From positions 1-5,970 of the forward strand of contig CANFGA010000211.1 of the NCBI GenBank assembly GCA_947446335.1: DNA of 5,970 nt, in the 5' to 3' direction. Position numbers and translations under genes: made by a program. This DNA comes from Oxalobacteraceae bacterium. GTDB lineage: Bacteria > Pseudomonadota > Gammaproteobacteria > Burkholderiales > Burkholderiaceae_D. Positions 1-5,946 of the stretch are shown here, piece after piece; the first letter of the stretch is position 1; each line of letters begins with the position of its first letter. The notes beneath the pieces were generated by a model, which saw only the letters and a program-made list of their open reading frames with translations, searched no databases and had not been told where the DNA came from.

Positions 1-2255
1 AAGCGCCGGCCATCCTCGATCACGATCCCGGTGCTGCGCCCTTCGACCAGGGTGCGCAAATCATTCTGGATCTGCTCGACCGAAAAACCGAGCCGGCCAG
101 CTGCTGCGCGGTTGATATCGACTTGCAGATATTGCACGCCTTCATTCTTAATCGTCAGCACGTCCTCGCTGCCGGTGATGCTCGATACCGACGTGACAAT
201 CTGCTGCGCCAACGCACCCAGAATCTGGTTGTTCGGACCATAGACCTTGATCGCCAGGTCGCCGCGTACGCCCGACAGCATTTCCGAAGTGCGCATTTCG
301 ATCGGTTGCGTGAAGCTGAAGTTCATCCCGGCAAATTGCGACGTGACCGTGCGCAGCGCATCGATCAAGTCTTCCTTGTTCTGGCTGCGCCACTCGGCAT
401 GCGGTTTCAGCACCAGGAAGGTGTCGGTTTCATTGAGCCCCATCGGATCGAGCCCGAGTTCATCGGAGCCGGCCCGGGCCACGATGCTGAGCACTTCAGG
501 CACCTGCTCCAGTATCCGTTTCTGCACTTCCATGTCGAGCCTGGCTGATTGCTCCAGATTGATCGACGGCAGTTTTTCGATCTGCATGATGATGTCGCCT
601 TCATCGAGCGTCGGCATGAACGATTTGCCGATGAAGGGAAACAGCGCCGCCGTCAAGACCAGCGCCACGACCGAGGCGGTCATCACCATGCGTCCATTGC
701 GCAGCGCCCGATCCAGCATCCAGACATAGGCCGTTTCCAGGTGCCGCACCAGCCACGGCGTTGTCGTGTGTCCGCCCTTCAAGATGAACGACGACAGCAC
801 CGGAATCACCGTCAGCGACAGCAGCAGCGATGCGGCCAGCGCAAAGGTGATCGTCATCGCCACCGGCGCGAACAGTTTTCCTTCCAATCCCTGCAACGAC
901 AGCAGCGGCAAGAACACGATCATGATCACGATCATGCCGGCCGTGACCGGCACCGCCACTTCGCGCACGGCGCGGTAAATCACGTGCAGACGCGACTGCT
1001 TGGGTCCGTCGTCTTTCTGGGCTTCGATGTTTTCGACGACGACAACTGCGGCATCGACCAGCATGCCGATCGCGATCGCCAGTCCGCCCAGCGACATCAG
1101 ATTGGCAGTCAAGCCATACGATTGCATCAGCAGGAAGGTGCCTAGCGCGGACAAGGGCAAGATGCTGGCCACCACCAGCGCCGAGCGCACATTGCCAAGG
1201 AACAAGTACAGCAGGATGATCACCAGGATCGTCGCTTCCATCAGCGCACGGGTGACGGTCGATACCGCGCGCTCGACCAGGTTGCCGCGATCGTAAAAGG
1301 TCTTGATCGTGGTGCCGGCCGGCAGGGTTTTCTCGATGTCAGCGAGGCGGGTGCGGATCTGGTCGACGACATTCTGGGCATTGGCGCCGCGCATCGCCAG
1401 CACCAAGCCTTGCACCGCTTCGCTCTTGCCATCCTTGGTCACCGCGCCATAACGGGTCATCTGGCCGATGCGCACCTCGGCCACATCGCCGACCGTGACC
1501 GCAAAGCCATCGCTGGTGCGGATCGCAATCGCGCGCACATCATCCAAGGAACGGATGCTGCCATCGCTGCGGATCAGCAGCGATTCCTCGCCGGCGCTGA
1601 GGCGGCCGGCGCCATCGTTGCGGTTGTTGCCTTCGAGCGCCGTTTGCAGCTCGGTCAAGGACAGCTTGCGCGCCGCCAGCGCGTCGATATTGGGCACCAC
1701 CTCGAAACTCTTGACCATGCCGCCCAGCGCATTGACATCGGCCACGCCGGCGATGTTGCGCAATTGGGGACGGATGGTCCAGTCCAGCAAGGTACGCTTG
1801 TCCATCAGCGACAACGGTCCCTCGATCGTGAACATGTAAATTTCACCAAGCGGGGTCGTGATCGGCGCCAGGCCGCCGCTGACTGCCGGCGGCAAGTCCT
1901 TCATGATATTGCCGAGGCGCTCGCTCACTTGCTGGCGAGCCCAGAACACGTCGGTGCCATCCTGGAAATCGAGCGTGATGTCGGCGATCGCGTATTTCGA
2001 TTGCGAACGCAGCATCACTTGCTTCGGTATGCCGAGCAATTCCTGCTCGATCGGGGCCACGATGCGGGCCTCGACTTCTTCCGGCGTCATGCCGGGCGCC
2101 TTCATGATCAACTTGACCTGGGTGCTCGACACATCGGGAAACGCATCGATCGGCAAATTGCGAAACGCCTGAATCCCGGCGCCTATCATCAGCACCGTCA
2201 CGACCAGCACCAGCAGGCGCTGGGACAGCGAAAATCCGATCAGCTTGGCCAGCAT
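1..2255 (-). CDS. Heavy-metal-type RND efflux pump (CusA/CzcA family), inner-membrane subunit, C-terminus cut by window edge
   Basis: Proton-driven inner-membrane pump of a tripartite efflux system; family members export metal cations from periplasm or cytoplasm through an adaptor and an outer-membrane channel. The frame is open from the ATG at 2255 to the window edge: 751 residues, against roughly 1,030-1,060 for the family, so the last quarter (final TM bundle) is missing. Visible: TM1 at about residues 10-30, the PIDAFPDVS motif of HME-RND pumps right after it, periplasmic porter region, TM2-6 at about 330-500, TM4 motif AIGMLVDAAVVVVEN (A395, D401, E408), a second hydrophobic stretch before FMPTLDEGD (547-554), and the second porter domain (EMLSGVRGD, M659). 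D401 and E408 match proton-relay positions D405 and E412 of CusA; A395 stands where CzcA has Asp. By eye the porter sequence is closer to CzcA/HelA-type pumps, so the substrate cannot be named. It overlaps the adaptor stop codon by one base (TAATG), so the two are translationally coupled. Confidence 0.93.
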   Translation of the reverse strand, partial: MLAKLIGFSLSQRLLVLVVTVLMIGAGIQAFRNLPIDAFPDVSSTQVKLIMKAPGMTPEEVEARIVAPIEQELLGIPKQVMLRSQSKYAIADITLDFQDGTDVFWARQQVSERLGNIMKDLPPAVSGGLAPITTPLGEIYMFTIEGPLSLMDKRTLLDWTIRPQLRNIAGVADVNALGGMVKSFEVVPNIDALAARKLSLTELQTALEGNNRNDGAGRLSAGEESLLIRSDGSIRSLDDVRAIAIRTSDGFAVTVGDVAEVRIGQMTRYGAVTKDGKSEAVQGLVLAMRGANAQNVVDQIRTRLADIEKTLPAGTTIKTFYDRGNLVERAVSTVTRALMEATILVIILLYLFLGNVRSALVVASILPLSALGTFLLMQSYGLTANLMSLGGLAIAIGMLVDAAVVVVENIEAQKDDGPKQSRLHVIYRAVREVAVPVTAGMIVIMIVFLPLLSLQGLEGKLFAPVAMTITFALAASLLLSLTVIPVLSSFILKGGHTTTPWLVRHLETAYVWMLDRALRNGRMVMTASVVALVLTAALFPFIGKSFMPTLDEGDIIMQIEKLPSINLEQSARLDMEVQKRILEQVPEVLSIVARAGSDELGLDPMGLNETDTFLVLKPHAEWRSQNKEDLIDALRTVTSQFAGMNFSFTQPIEMRTSEMLSGVRGDLAIKVYGPNNQILGALAQQIVTSVSSITGSEDVLTIKNEGVQYLQVDINRAAAGRLGFSVEQIQNDLRTLVEGRSTGIVIEDGRR

Positions 2256-3487
2256 TATTTCACCCCGCCGGCAGCGGGTTTTGCCGGTTTAACTTCAGGC
2301 GCAGCCTCGGGGCCGAGGCCGATCCAGGCGCCCTTCAGCGCCACGATCCCGGCCGTCGCGACCGCACTGCCCGCCTTCAGGTTCGCGTCCATGCTCTGGA
2401 CCCAGACCTTGCCGCCCACCGCCGAGTTCATCTGGTCCATGGTCTTGACCTTGACCGCGATGAAACCCTGCACATTTCTGACAAAAACATAGGAATCAGC
2501 GCCGCTCTTGACCAGCGCGGCAGAGGGCACGCCGATGCTGCCGGCGGCGATCCGGCTACCGACATGATTGGCTTCGACAAATTGATTGAGCTTCAGGCAG
2601 CCGTCATTGCCCACTTGTTGCGCCCGGATCAGCGTGCTTTGATTGCTGGCATTGATCTGCGGCGAAATCGCAATCACCTTGGCGCTGCCACAGCCCTTCA
2701 ATTGCAGCGCATCGCCGATGCGAATTTCCTGCGCCTGCGCGCGCGAAGCCTGGAACTCGATCCACAACGCGCCATCCTTGCTGATGCGCGCGATCGGCAT
2801 CCCCGCTTCGATGCGCTGGCCAGGATTGAGATTGAGCTCGAGCACGGTGCCGTTCACGCCGGCATTGACCGTCAGCATCGGCGTCAGGGTATTGCTGCTC
2901 AATAGTTTCTTCAACTCCCCAGCGCTCATGCCGGCACCGCGCAGCGATTGGTAACGCTCCTTCGCTGCCAGGCTCGCTTGCAGCGCGCTGCCGCGGCTAT
3001 CCTGAACCCGCGTGAGCGCGATGATGCCTTCCTTGAACAACTGGTCGTCGCGCTCCAGTTTTTGCTGCGCCAACCTGGACTGGATCGCCAGTTGCAGATA
3101 TTCGCGCTGCATTTCCATCAATGGTTGACTAAACAGCGTCGCCACCGGCGTTGCGGCCTTGACCTGTTGCAGCGAATTCACATGGATGCTCTGGATCACG
3201 CCGGAAACGGCCGTGCTCACCAGCGTGATTGCGCTGGTGGGTGCGATCGCCGTGCCCGACAGATGCAAACCATGATCGCCGTCCACCGCGCCCTTGGCTG
3301 CGCCAGAGGCAGCCGATGCCGCTTCGGTGCTGATGCCGGAGCGCTCGATCTGCTGTGCGCTGAGGCTGATCTGGCTGCCAGCATCGGCCTGGGCGGACGC
3401 CGCGCAGACCGCCAGCACGGCCAATGCAGCAATTTTGCGGCGGATGCCGTCGTGGCAAGCGAGGTGTTGCAAGCGGTTGTTGGACAT
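2255..3487 (-). CDS. Periplasmic adaptor (membrane fusion protein) of the RND efflux system, CusB/CzcB/HlyD family
   Basis: Periplasmic adaptor linking the RND pump to an outer-membrane channel; 410 aa, normal for the family. The start at 3487 is preferred over the upstream ATG at 3595. It gives a clean Sec signal peptide: basic residues R16, R17, K18, a hydrophobic core at about 19-31, and an AQA cleavage site after residue 34. The longer start would also run through the divergent control region. The start has only a weak GAAG Shine-Dalgarno 7 nt away. Order of parts: first lipoyl half (about 86-118), short alpha-hairpin (about 120-198, QREYLQLAIQSRLAQQKLERDDQLF and the reverse helix), second lipoyl half (204-237, GTVLELNLNPGQRIEAGMPI), beta-barrel (240-312), membrane-proximal domain (315-385) and a Pro/Ala/Lys tail (392-410). 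There is no Met- or His-rich N-terminal metal-binding segment such as CusB has. C266 and C297 are the only cysteines after the signal peptide. First gene of the efflux operon. Confidence 0.92.
   Translation of the reverse strand: MSNNRLQHLACHDGIRRKIAALAVLAVCAASAQADAGSQISLSAQQIERSGISTEAASAASGAAKGAVDGDHGLHLSGTAIAPTSAITLVSTAVSGVIQSIHVNSLQQVKAATPVATLFSQPLMEMQREYLQLAIQSRLAQQKLERDDQLFKEGIIALTRVQDSRGSALQASLAAKERYQSLRGAGMSAGELKKLLSSNTLTPMLTVNAGVNGTVLELNLNPGQRIEAGMPIARISKDGALWIEFQASRAQAQEIRIGDALQLKGCGSAKVIAISPQINASNQSTLIRAQQVGNDGCLKLNQFVEANHVGSRIAAGSIGVPSAALVKSGADSYVFVRNVQGFIAVKVKTMDQMNSAVGGKVWVQSMDANLKAGSAVATAGIVALKGAWIGLGPEAAPEVKPAKPAAGGVK
2260..2266 (-). promoter_or_regulatory. Strong ribosome binding site of the RND pump gene, inside the adaptor gene
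   Basis: On the minus strand GGGGTGA lies 4 nt before the pump ATG at 2255 and within the last codons of the adaptor gene. It closely matches the GGAGGTGA complement of the 16S rRNA end. This fixes the pump start and suggests independent initiation in addition to coupling through the TAATG overlap. Confidence 0.75.
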
Positions 3488-3533
3488 GAGAAGTCTTCGA
3501 AGTTTCAAATGGGAATCATGTTGGGCCGAAGTC

Positions 3534-3550
3534 CTTAAGGAATTCTTAAC
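3534..3550 (+). promoter_or_regulatory. PmrA/QseB-type response-regulator box
   Basis: CTTAAG-GAATT-CTTAAC: two half-sites of CTTAA starting 11 bp apart. OmpR/PhoB-family regulators bind such direct repeats head-to-tail, and the PmrA/BasR box is described as HTTAAK-N5-HTTAAK. This site agrees at all defined positions except the last base. Because CTTAAG is itself palindromic, the opposite strand reads GTTAAG-N5-CTTAAG and matches equally well, so the box could serve both directions. The regulator encoded 67 bp downstream belongs to the matching subfamily, so it is the likely ligand (inference). Confidence 0.7.
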
Positions 3551-3560
3551 AAGCGCTGCA

Positions 3561-3566
3561 TAAAAT
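3561..3566 (+). promoter_or_regulatory. -10 element of the two-component operon promoter
   Basis: TAAAAT matches TATAAT at 5 of 6 positions. No acceptable -35 lies 16-18 bp upstream (AGGAAT at 17 bp). Instead the regulator box ends exactly 10 bp before it, the arrangement seen at activator-dependent promoters of the PhoB type, where the regulator replaces -35 recognition. This suggests positive autoregulation. The start would fall near 3573, giving a leader of about 40 nt. Confidence 0.55.
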
Positions 3567-3604
3567 GCCGACAGGCCAGGAAAATACATGGTCAAATTGA
3601 GAAC

Positions 3605-3610
3605 AGGGGA
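3605..3610 (+). promoter_or_regulatory. Ribosome binding site of the response regulator gene
   Basis: AGGGGA. Two consecutive ATG codons follow, at 3614 and 3617. The first is 3 nt away, too close for good initiation; the second is 6 nt away. This, with the usual MRxLLVEDD family N-terminus, favours 3617. Confidence 0.7.
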
Positions 3611-3616
3611 TGAATG

Positions 3617-4285
3617 ATGCGTTTGCTACTGGTGGAAGACGATCCGCAACTGGGACGCGCAACCCAGATCGGGCTGGACCAATCCGGCTATGCCGTCGAT
3701 TGGGTGCAGTCCGCCGAGAGCGCGCTGACCGCCGTGCGGCTGCATCAATACGGCTGCGTGCTGCTCGACCTGGGCTTGCCCAACGCAGACGGCATGGTCG
3801 TGCTGCGCAAATTGCGTGGATCCGGTTTTTCCGGCGCGATCCTGATCGTGACCGCGCGCGACCAGATCCACGATCGCATTTCGGGGCTCGACGCCGGCGC
3901 CGACGATTTCATCATCAAACCGTTCGACCTCGATGAACTGGCAGCGCGCATCCGCGCCGCCAGCCGCCGGGTGGCCGGCCGCACCCGCGAATTGATCACG
4001 CACGGGGACATCGACATCGATGTCGCCACCAGGCTGGTACGCCTGTGTCAAACGCCGGTGACACTGACCAGCCGCGAATTTGCGATCCTGCTGATGCTGA
4101 TCGAACATGCCGGCCAGATCGTCAGCCGCGAACGGCTGGAAGAAGCGCTGTATGGCTGGGGTGAAGAGATCGAGAGCAATGCGATCCAGGTCCATGTCCA
4201 TCATTTGCGCAAAAAACTCGGCAAGAGCGTGATCCGCACCATCCATGCAGTCGGCTACACGGCCGACAAGCCGGCTGCGTCATGA
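3617..4285 (+). CDS. OmpR/PhoB-family response regulator, QseB/PmrA subfamily
   Basis: Cytoplasmic DNA-binding regulator activated by phosphorylation from the kinase encoded next to it. It has 222 aa from the preferred ATG (223 if 3614 is used), the usual size. The receiver domain spans about residues 1-115 and keeps every key residue: acidic pocket E7, D8, D9 in LLVEDD, phospho-acceptor D51 in LLDLGLP, switch threonine T79 in IVTARD and K101 in KPF. A winged-helix output domain follows (about 125-220): TSREFAILLML, then SNAIQVHVHHLRKKLG as recognition helix, and a HAVGYT wing. The DLGLP motif and the ALYGWGEEIESNAIQVHVHHLR stretch are typical of QseB/PmrA/TctD-type regulators. Its stop overlaps the kinase start by 4 nt (ATGA). 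Likely targets are its own promoter and the divergent efflux operon, through the box at 3534-3550. The subfamily call is firm, the regulon is inferred. Confidence 0.95.
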   Translation: MRLLLVEDDPQLGRATQIGLDQSGYAVDWVQSAESALTAVRLHQYGCVLLDLGLPNADGMVVLRKLRGSGFSGAILIVTARDQIHDRISGLDAGADDFIIKPFDLDELAARIRAASRRVAGRTRELITHGDIDIDVATRLVRLCQTPVTLTSREFAILLMLIEHAGQIVSRERLEEALYGWGEEIESNAIQVHVHHLRKKLGKSVIRTIHAVGYTADKPAAS

Positions 4286-5661
4286 GACAGAACTGGTCAT
4301 TGCGGCGCACCCTACTGGCGCTCATGCTGGTGTTGACGATGTCGGTCTGGGCCTTCAGCGCCGTCATCGTGTATGTCGATGCCGATCACGAAAGCCATGA
4401 ACTGTTCGATCAATCACTGGCGGAAACGGCGCATTTGCTGCTCACGCTGGCCGACCATGAAGTCATCGAGCGGATGGCGATGTCGCCCGAGGCGCTGGCG
4501 GAGTCGGATAATCAAACCATCGCGCAATATTTGAAGTTCCAGGTATGGAATGACAAAGGGCGCATGCTGTACAAGAACAAGGGCGCGCCGGACACCCCTT
4601 TTGCGCCCGACGCCAAGCCCGGCTTCGGCTGGCGCACGCTGGACGGCCAGCATTGGCGCACCTATGTGGCCTGGGACAGCAACCAGCATTTGCAGATACA
4701 AGTGGCCGAACCGTCGAGCCACCGCAAGGAAATCAGCTGGCGCTTTGCCTACAAATTGCTGCTGTTTGCGCTATTGATTTTGCCGCTGATGGCCGCTGGC
4801 ATCTGGTGGGCGGTGAACCGCGTGTTCCGCGCGCTGCAGGAATCGGCCAATCAGGTATCGCAGCGCACGCCCAACGACTTGCAGGAAGTGAGCCTCGATG
4901 GCGCGCCCAACGAAGTCCATCCTCTGCTGCATGCCATCAATCGCCTGTTCGAACGGGTCAGCCGCACGCTCGAACACGAGCAACGCTTCACCGCCGATGC
5001 CGCGCATGAGCTGCGCACCCCGCTGGCAGCGATCAAGACCAATCTGCAAGTGATACAACGCGCCCGCAACGACGCCGAACGCGCCGAATTCATCGTCGGG
5101 CTCGGCGTGAGCGTCGACCGCGCCACCCGGCTGGTCGAACAATTGATGACGCTGGCCAGGCTCGACCCGCAGTATGAAGCCAATCACGCGCTGGAAAAGC
5201 GGGATTTGTCGGTGCTGCTGGCGGCCCAGTTGCCGGTCCTGCGCGAGCAGGCCGGCAAACAACAACTGCAACTCGATGCCACGCTGGAACCGGCGCTGTG
5301 CCTGGTGCATCAAGCCAGTTTCCTGATCCTGTTGCGCAACCTGATCGACAACGCGCTGCGTTACACGCCAGCGGGCGGACGCGTGCACCTGTCTTGCCAG
5401 ATCCGGCAACAACAGGTTTGCCTGAGCATCGCCGATTCCGGTCCCGGCATTCCGGTCGAGATGCGCATGCGCGTGTTCGACCGCTTCTTCAGGCTGTCCG
5501 ATGCCGGCAAGTCTGGCAGCGGCCTGGGCTTGTCGATCGCCAAGCGCATCGCCGAAGCGCATCACGCGACAATAGAACTGGCCGATGGCATCGATGGCGC
5601 CGGACTGGCGGTGCAAATTTGCTTTCCGCTGTGCCAGGCCGACCAGAAAGAGTTGGCTTAA
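4282..5661 (+). CDS. Two-component sensor histidine kinase, QseC/PmrB type
   Basis: Inner-membrane sensor kinase, 459 aa, the partner of the upstream regulator. Order: TM1 (about 9-31), a periplasmic sensor loop of roughly 120 residues resembling the QseC-type N-terminal sensor domain, TM2 (about 156-178), and a HAMP-like linker (179-225) whose usual Pro before the first helix is not obvious. Next come the dimerization/phosphotransfer domain with H242 in the HELRTP H-box, and the ATP-binding domain. The latter shows the N-box (N353, N357 in NLIDNALRYTP), G1 box (D385 in IADSGPGIP), F-box (RVFDRFFR) and G2 box (GSGLGLSIAK from about 412). T246, four residues after the His, fits the ExxT motif needed for phosphatase activity, so it is probably bifunctional. 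The loop start is rich in possible metal ligands (D33, D35, H36, E37, H39, E40, D43). The start ATG overlaps the regulator stop and lacks a clear Shine-Dalgarno, so coupled translation is likely. The signal is unknown; a metal or cationic stress is a guess from context. Confidence 0.95.
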   Translation: MRQNWSLRRTLLALMLVLTMSVWAFSAVIVYVDADHESHELFDQSLAETAHLLLTLADHEVIERMAMSPEALAESDNQTIAQYLKFQVWNDKGRMLYKNKGAPDTPFAPDAKPGFGWRTLDGQHWRTYVAWDSNQHLQIQVAEPSSHRKEISWRFAYKLLLFALLILPLMAAGIWWAVNRVFRALQESANQVSQRTPNDLQEVSLDGAPNEVHPLLHAINRLFERVSRTLEHEQRFTADAAHELRTPLAAIKTNLQVIQRARNDAERAEFIVGLGVSVDRATRLVEQLMTLARLDPQYEANHALEKRDLSVLLAAQLPVLREQAGKQQLQLDATLEPALCLVHQASFLILLRNLIDNALRYTPAGGRVHLSCQIRQQQVCLSIADSGPGIPVEMRMRVFDRFFRLSDAGKSGSGLGLSIAKRIAEAHHATIELADGIDGAGLAVQICFPLCQADQKELA

Positions 5662-5666
5662 ATTTG

Positions 5667-5710
5667 AACCTCGTTTAAACCTCGTTTCATCTGCATTTCG
5701 ACCGCGTTTC
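5667..5710 (+). repeat. 11-bp-period degenerate tandem array, four units
   Basis: AACCTCGTTT occurs at 5667-5676 and again, identical, at 5678-5687, one base apart (period 11). Two more units follow in the same phase: 5689-5698 (6 of 10 bases match) and 5700-5709 (8 of 10). A TTT triplet recurs at 5663, 5674, 5685, 5696 and 5707, every 11 bp, so the phase may start just before the first exact unit. The array begins 6 nt after the kinase stop codon and precedes the probable terminator. It may be a response-regulator binding array, a phased DNA-shape element or a small neutral duplication. Confidence 0.7.
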
Positions 5711-5753
5711 AAGCGCGCGCCATCAGCCCATGCCAGCCGATCAACGCTGATCA

Positions 5754-5783
5754 AAGCCGCGCCATCGCGCGGCTTGCTGTTTT
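5754..5783 (+). terminator. Probable rho-independent terminator of the two-component operon
   Basis: The stem AAGCCGCG (5754-5761) pairs perfectly with CGCGGCTT (5768-5775). One more C-G pair can close a 4-nt loop. TTTT follows at 5780-5783 after GCTG. The stem is GC-rich and strong, but the T-run is short and set off by four bases, so termination may be moderate. It lies about 90 nt after the kinase stop, a plausible place for the operon end. Confidence 0.65.
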
Positions 5784-5819
5784 CCAGTTCATCCAACACC
5801 CATCTTTTGTAAAACGTCG

Positions 5820-5840
5820 GCAGGATTTTTCCTGCAGGAA
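5820..5840. repeat. Overlapping hairpin and 12-bp perfect palindrome
   Basis: GCAGGA (5820-5825) and TCCTGC (5830-5835) form a 6-bp stem around TTTT. Overlapping it, TTCCTGCAGGAA (5829-5840) is a perfect 12-bp palindrome. The same AGGA/TCCT element therefore appears three times, allowing two mutually exclusive pairings. It may be a dimeric regulator operator for the gene to the right, about 80 bp upstream of the -35 element, or part of a weak terminator structure. No regulator family can be named. Confidence 0.45.
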
Positions 5841-5917
5841 CGCTAACATCTTGATATTGATAAAACCTCAAGAAGCGCCAGAATGCATGGTCGCTGTCAA
5901 GGTCGATGATAGAGGGT

Positions 5918-5946
5918 TTGACACAGCGCAAACAACACGGTGTAAC
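5918..5946 (+). promoter_or_regulatory. Sigma70-type promoter pointing out of the window to the right
   Basis: TTGACA at 5918-5923 is a perfect -35. After a 17-bp spacer, TGTAAC at 5941-5946 matches TATAAT at 4 of 6 positions. Transcription would start near 5953, at or next to an ATG at 5954 that stays open to the window end (M-W-K-M-V). The gene it serves lies beyond the window. The -35 and ideal spacing make it credible, but the -10 is imperfect. Confidence 0.5.

Larger units (their letters stand above)
3488..3616. promoter_or_regulatory. Divergent control region between the efflux operon and the two-component operon
   Basis: These 129 bases separate two head-to-head operons and are visibly more AT-rich than the flanking genes. 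They contain an 11-bp-period direct repeat near the middle and a -10-like element facing right. The leftward promoter is less clear: on the minus strand CATGAT (plus positions 3515-3520, 4 of 6 matches to TATAAT) lies 13 bp from the repeat, and no good -35 is seen. One regulator site placed centrally could serve both operons. Confidence 0.7.

Noticed and set aside
1410..2492. A 360-residue plus-strand open frame
   Set aside because: It is antisense to the RND pump and the end of the adaptor, has the low-complexity Arg/His/Gln composition of a shadow frame and no ribosome binding site.
3386..3406. Possible lipoprotein signal (LAVC) in the adaptor
   Set aside because: The residue before Cys28 is Val, unlike the Gly/Ala/Ser of a lipobox, and a good signal peptidase I site (AQA, residues 32-34) follows.
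3495..3502. CTTCGAAG palindrome upstream of the adaptor start
   Set aside because: Eight bases of symmetry is easily found by chance and the GAAG half already serves as the weak ribosome binding site.
2948..3538. A 196-residue plus-strand open frame reaching into the control region
   Set aside because: It is antisense to the adaptor gene, which has a signal peptide and family-like domains; no family sequence appears in this frame.
3546..3551. TTAACA as a -35 for the regulator operon
   Set aside because: It is only 9 bp from the TAAAAT element, far too close for sigma70 spacing, and it is part of the regulator box.
3488..3595. N-terminal extension of the adaptor from an upstream ATG at 3595
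   Set aside because: It would bury the signal peptide behind 36 extra residues and make the shared regulator box coding; the 3487 start gives a normal secreted protein.
3626..4246. A 206-residue minus-strand open frame
   Set aside because: It is antisense to the response regulator, whose own frame keeps every family motif.
5895..5923. TGTCAA and TTGACA inverted pair around the outward promoter -35
   Set aside because: Only six bases per arm and extension beyond them is interrupted; no -10 is found for a leftward promoter, so this is taken as chance.
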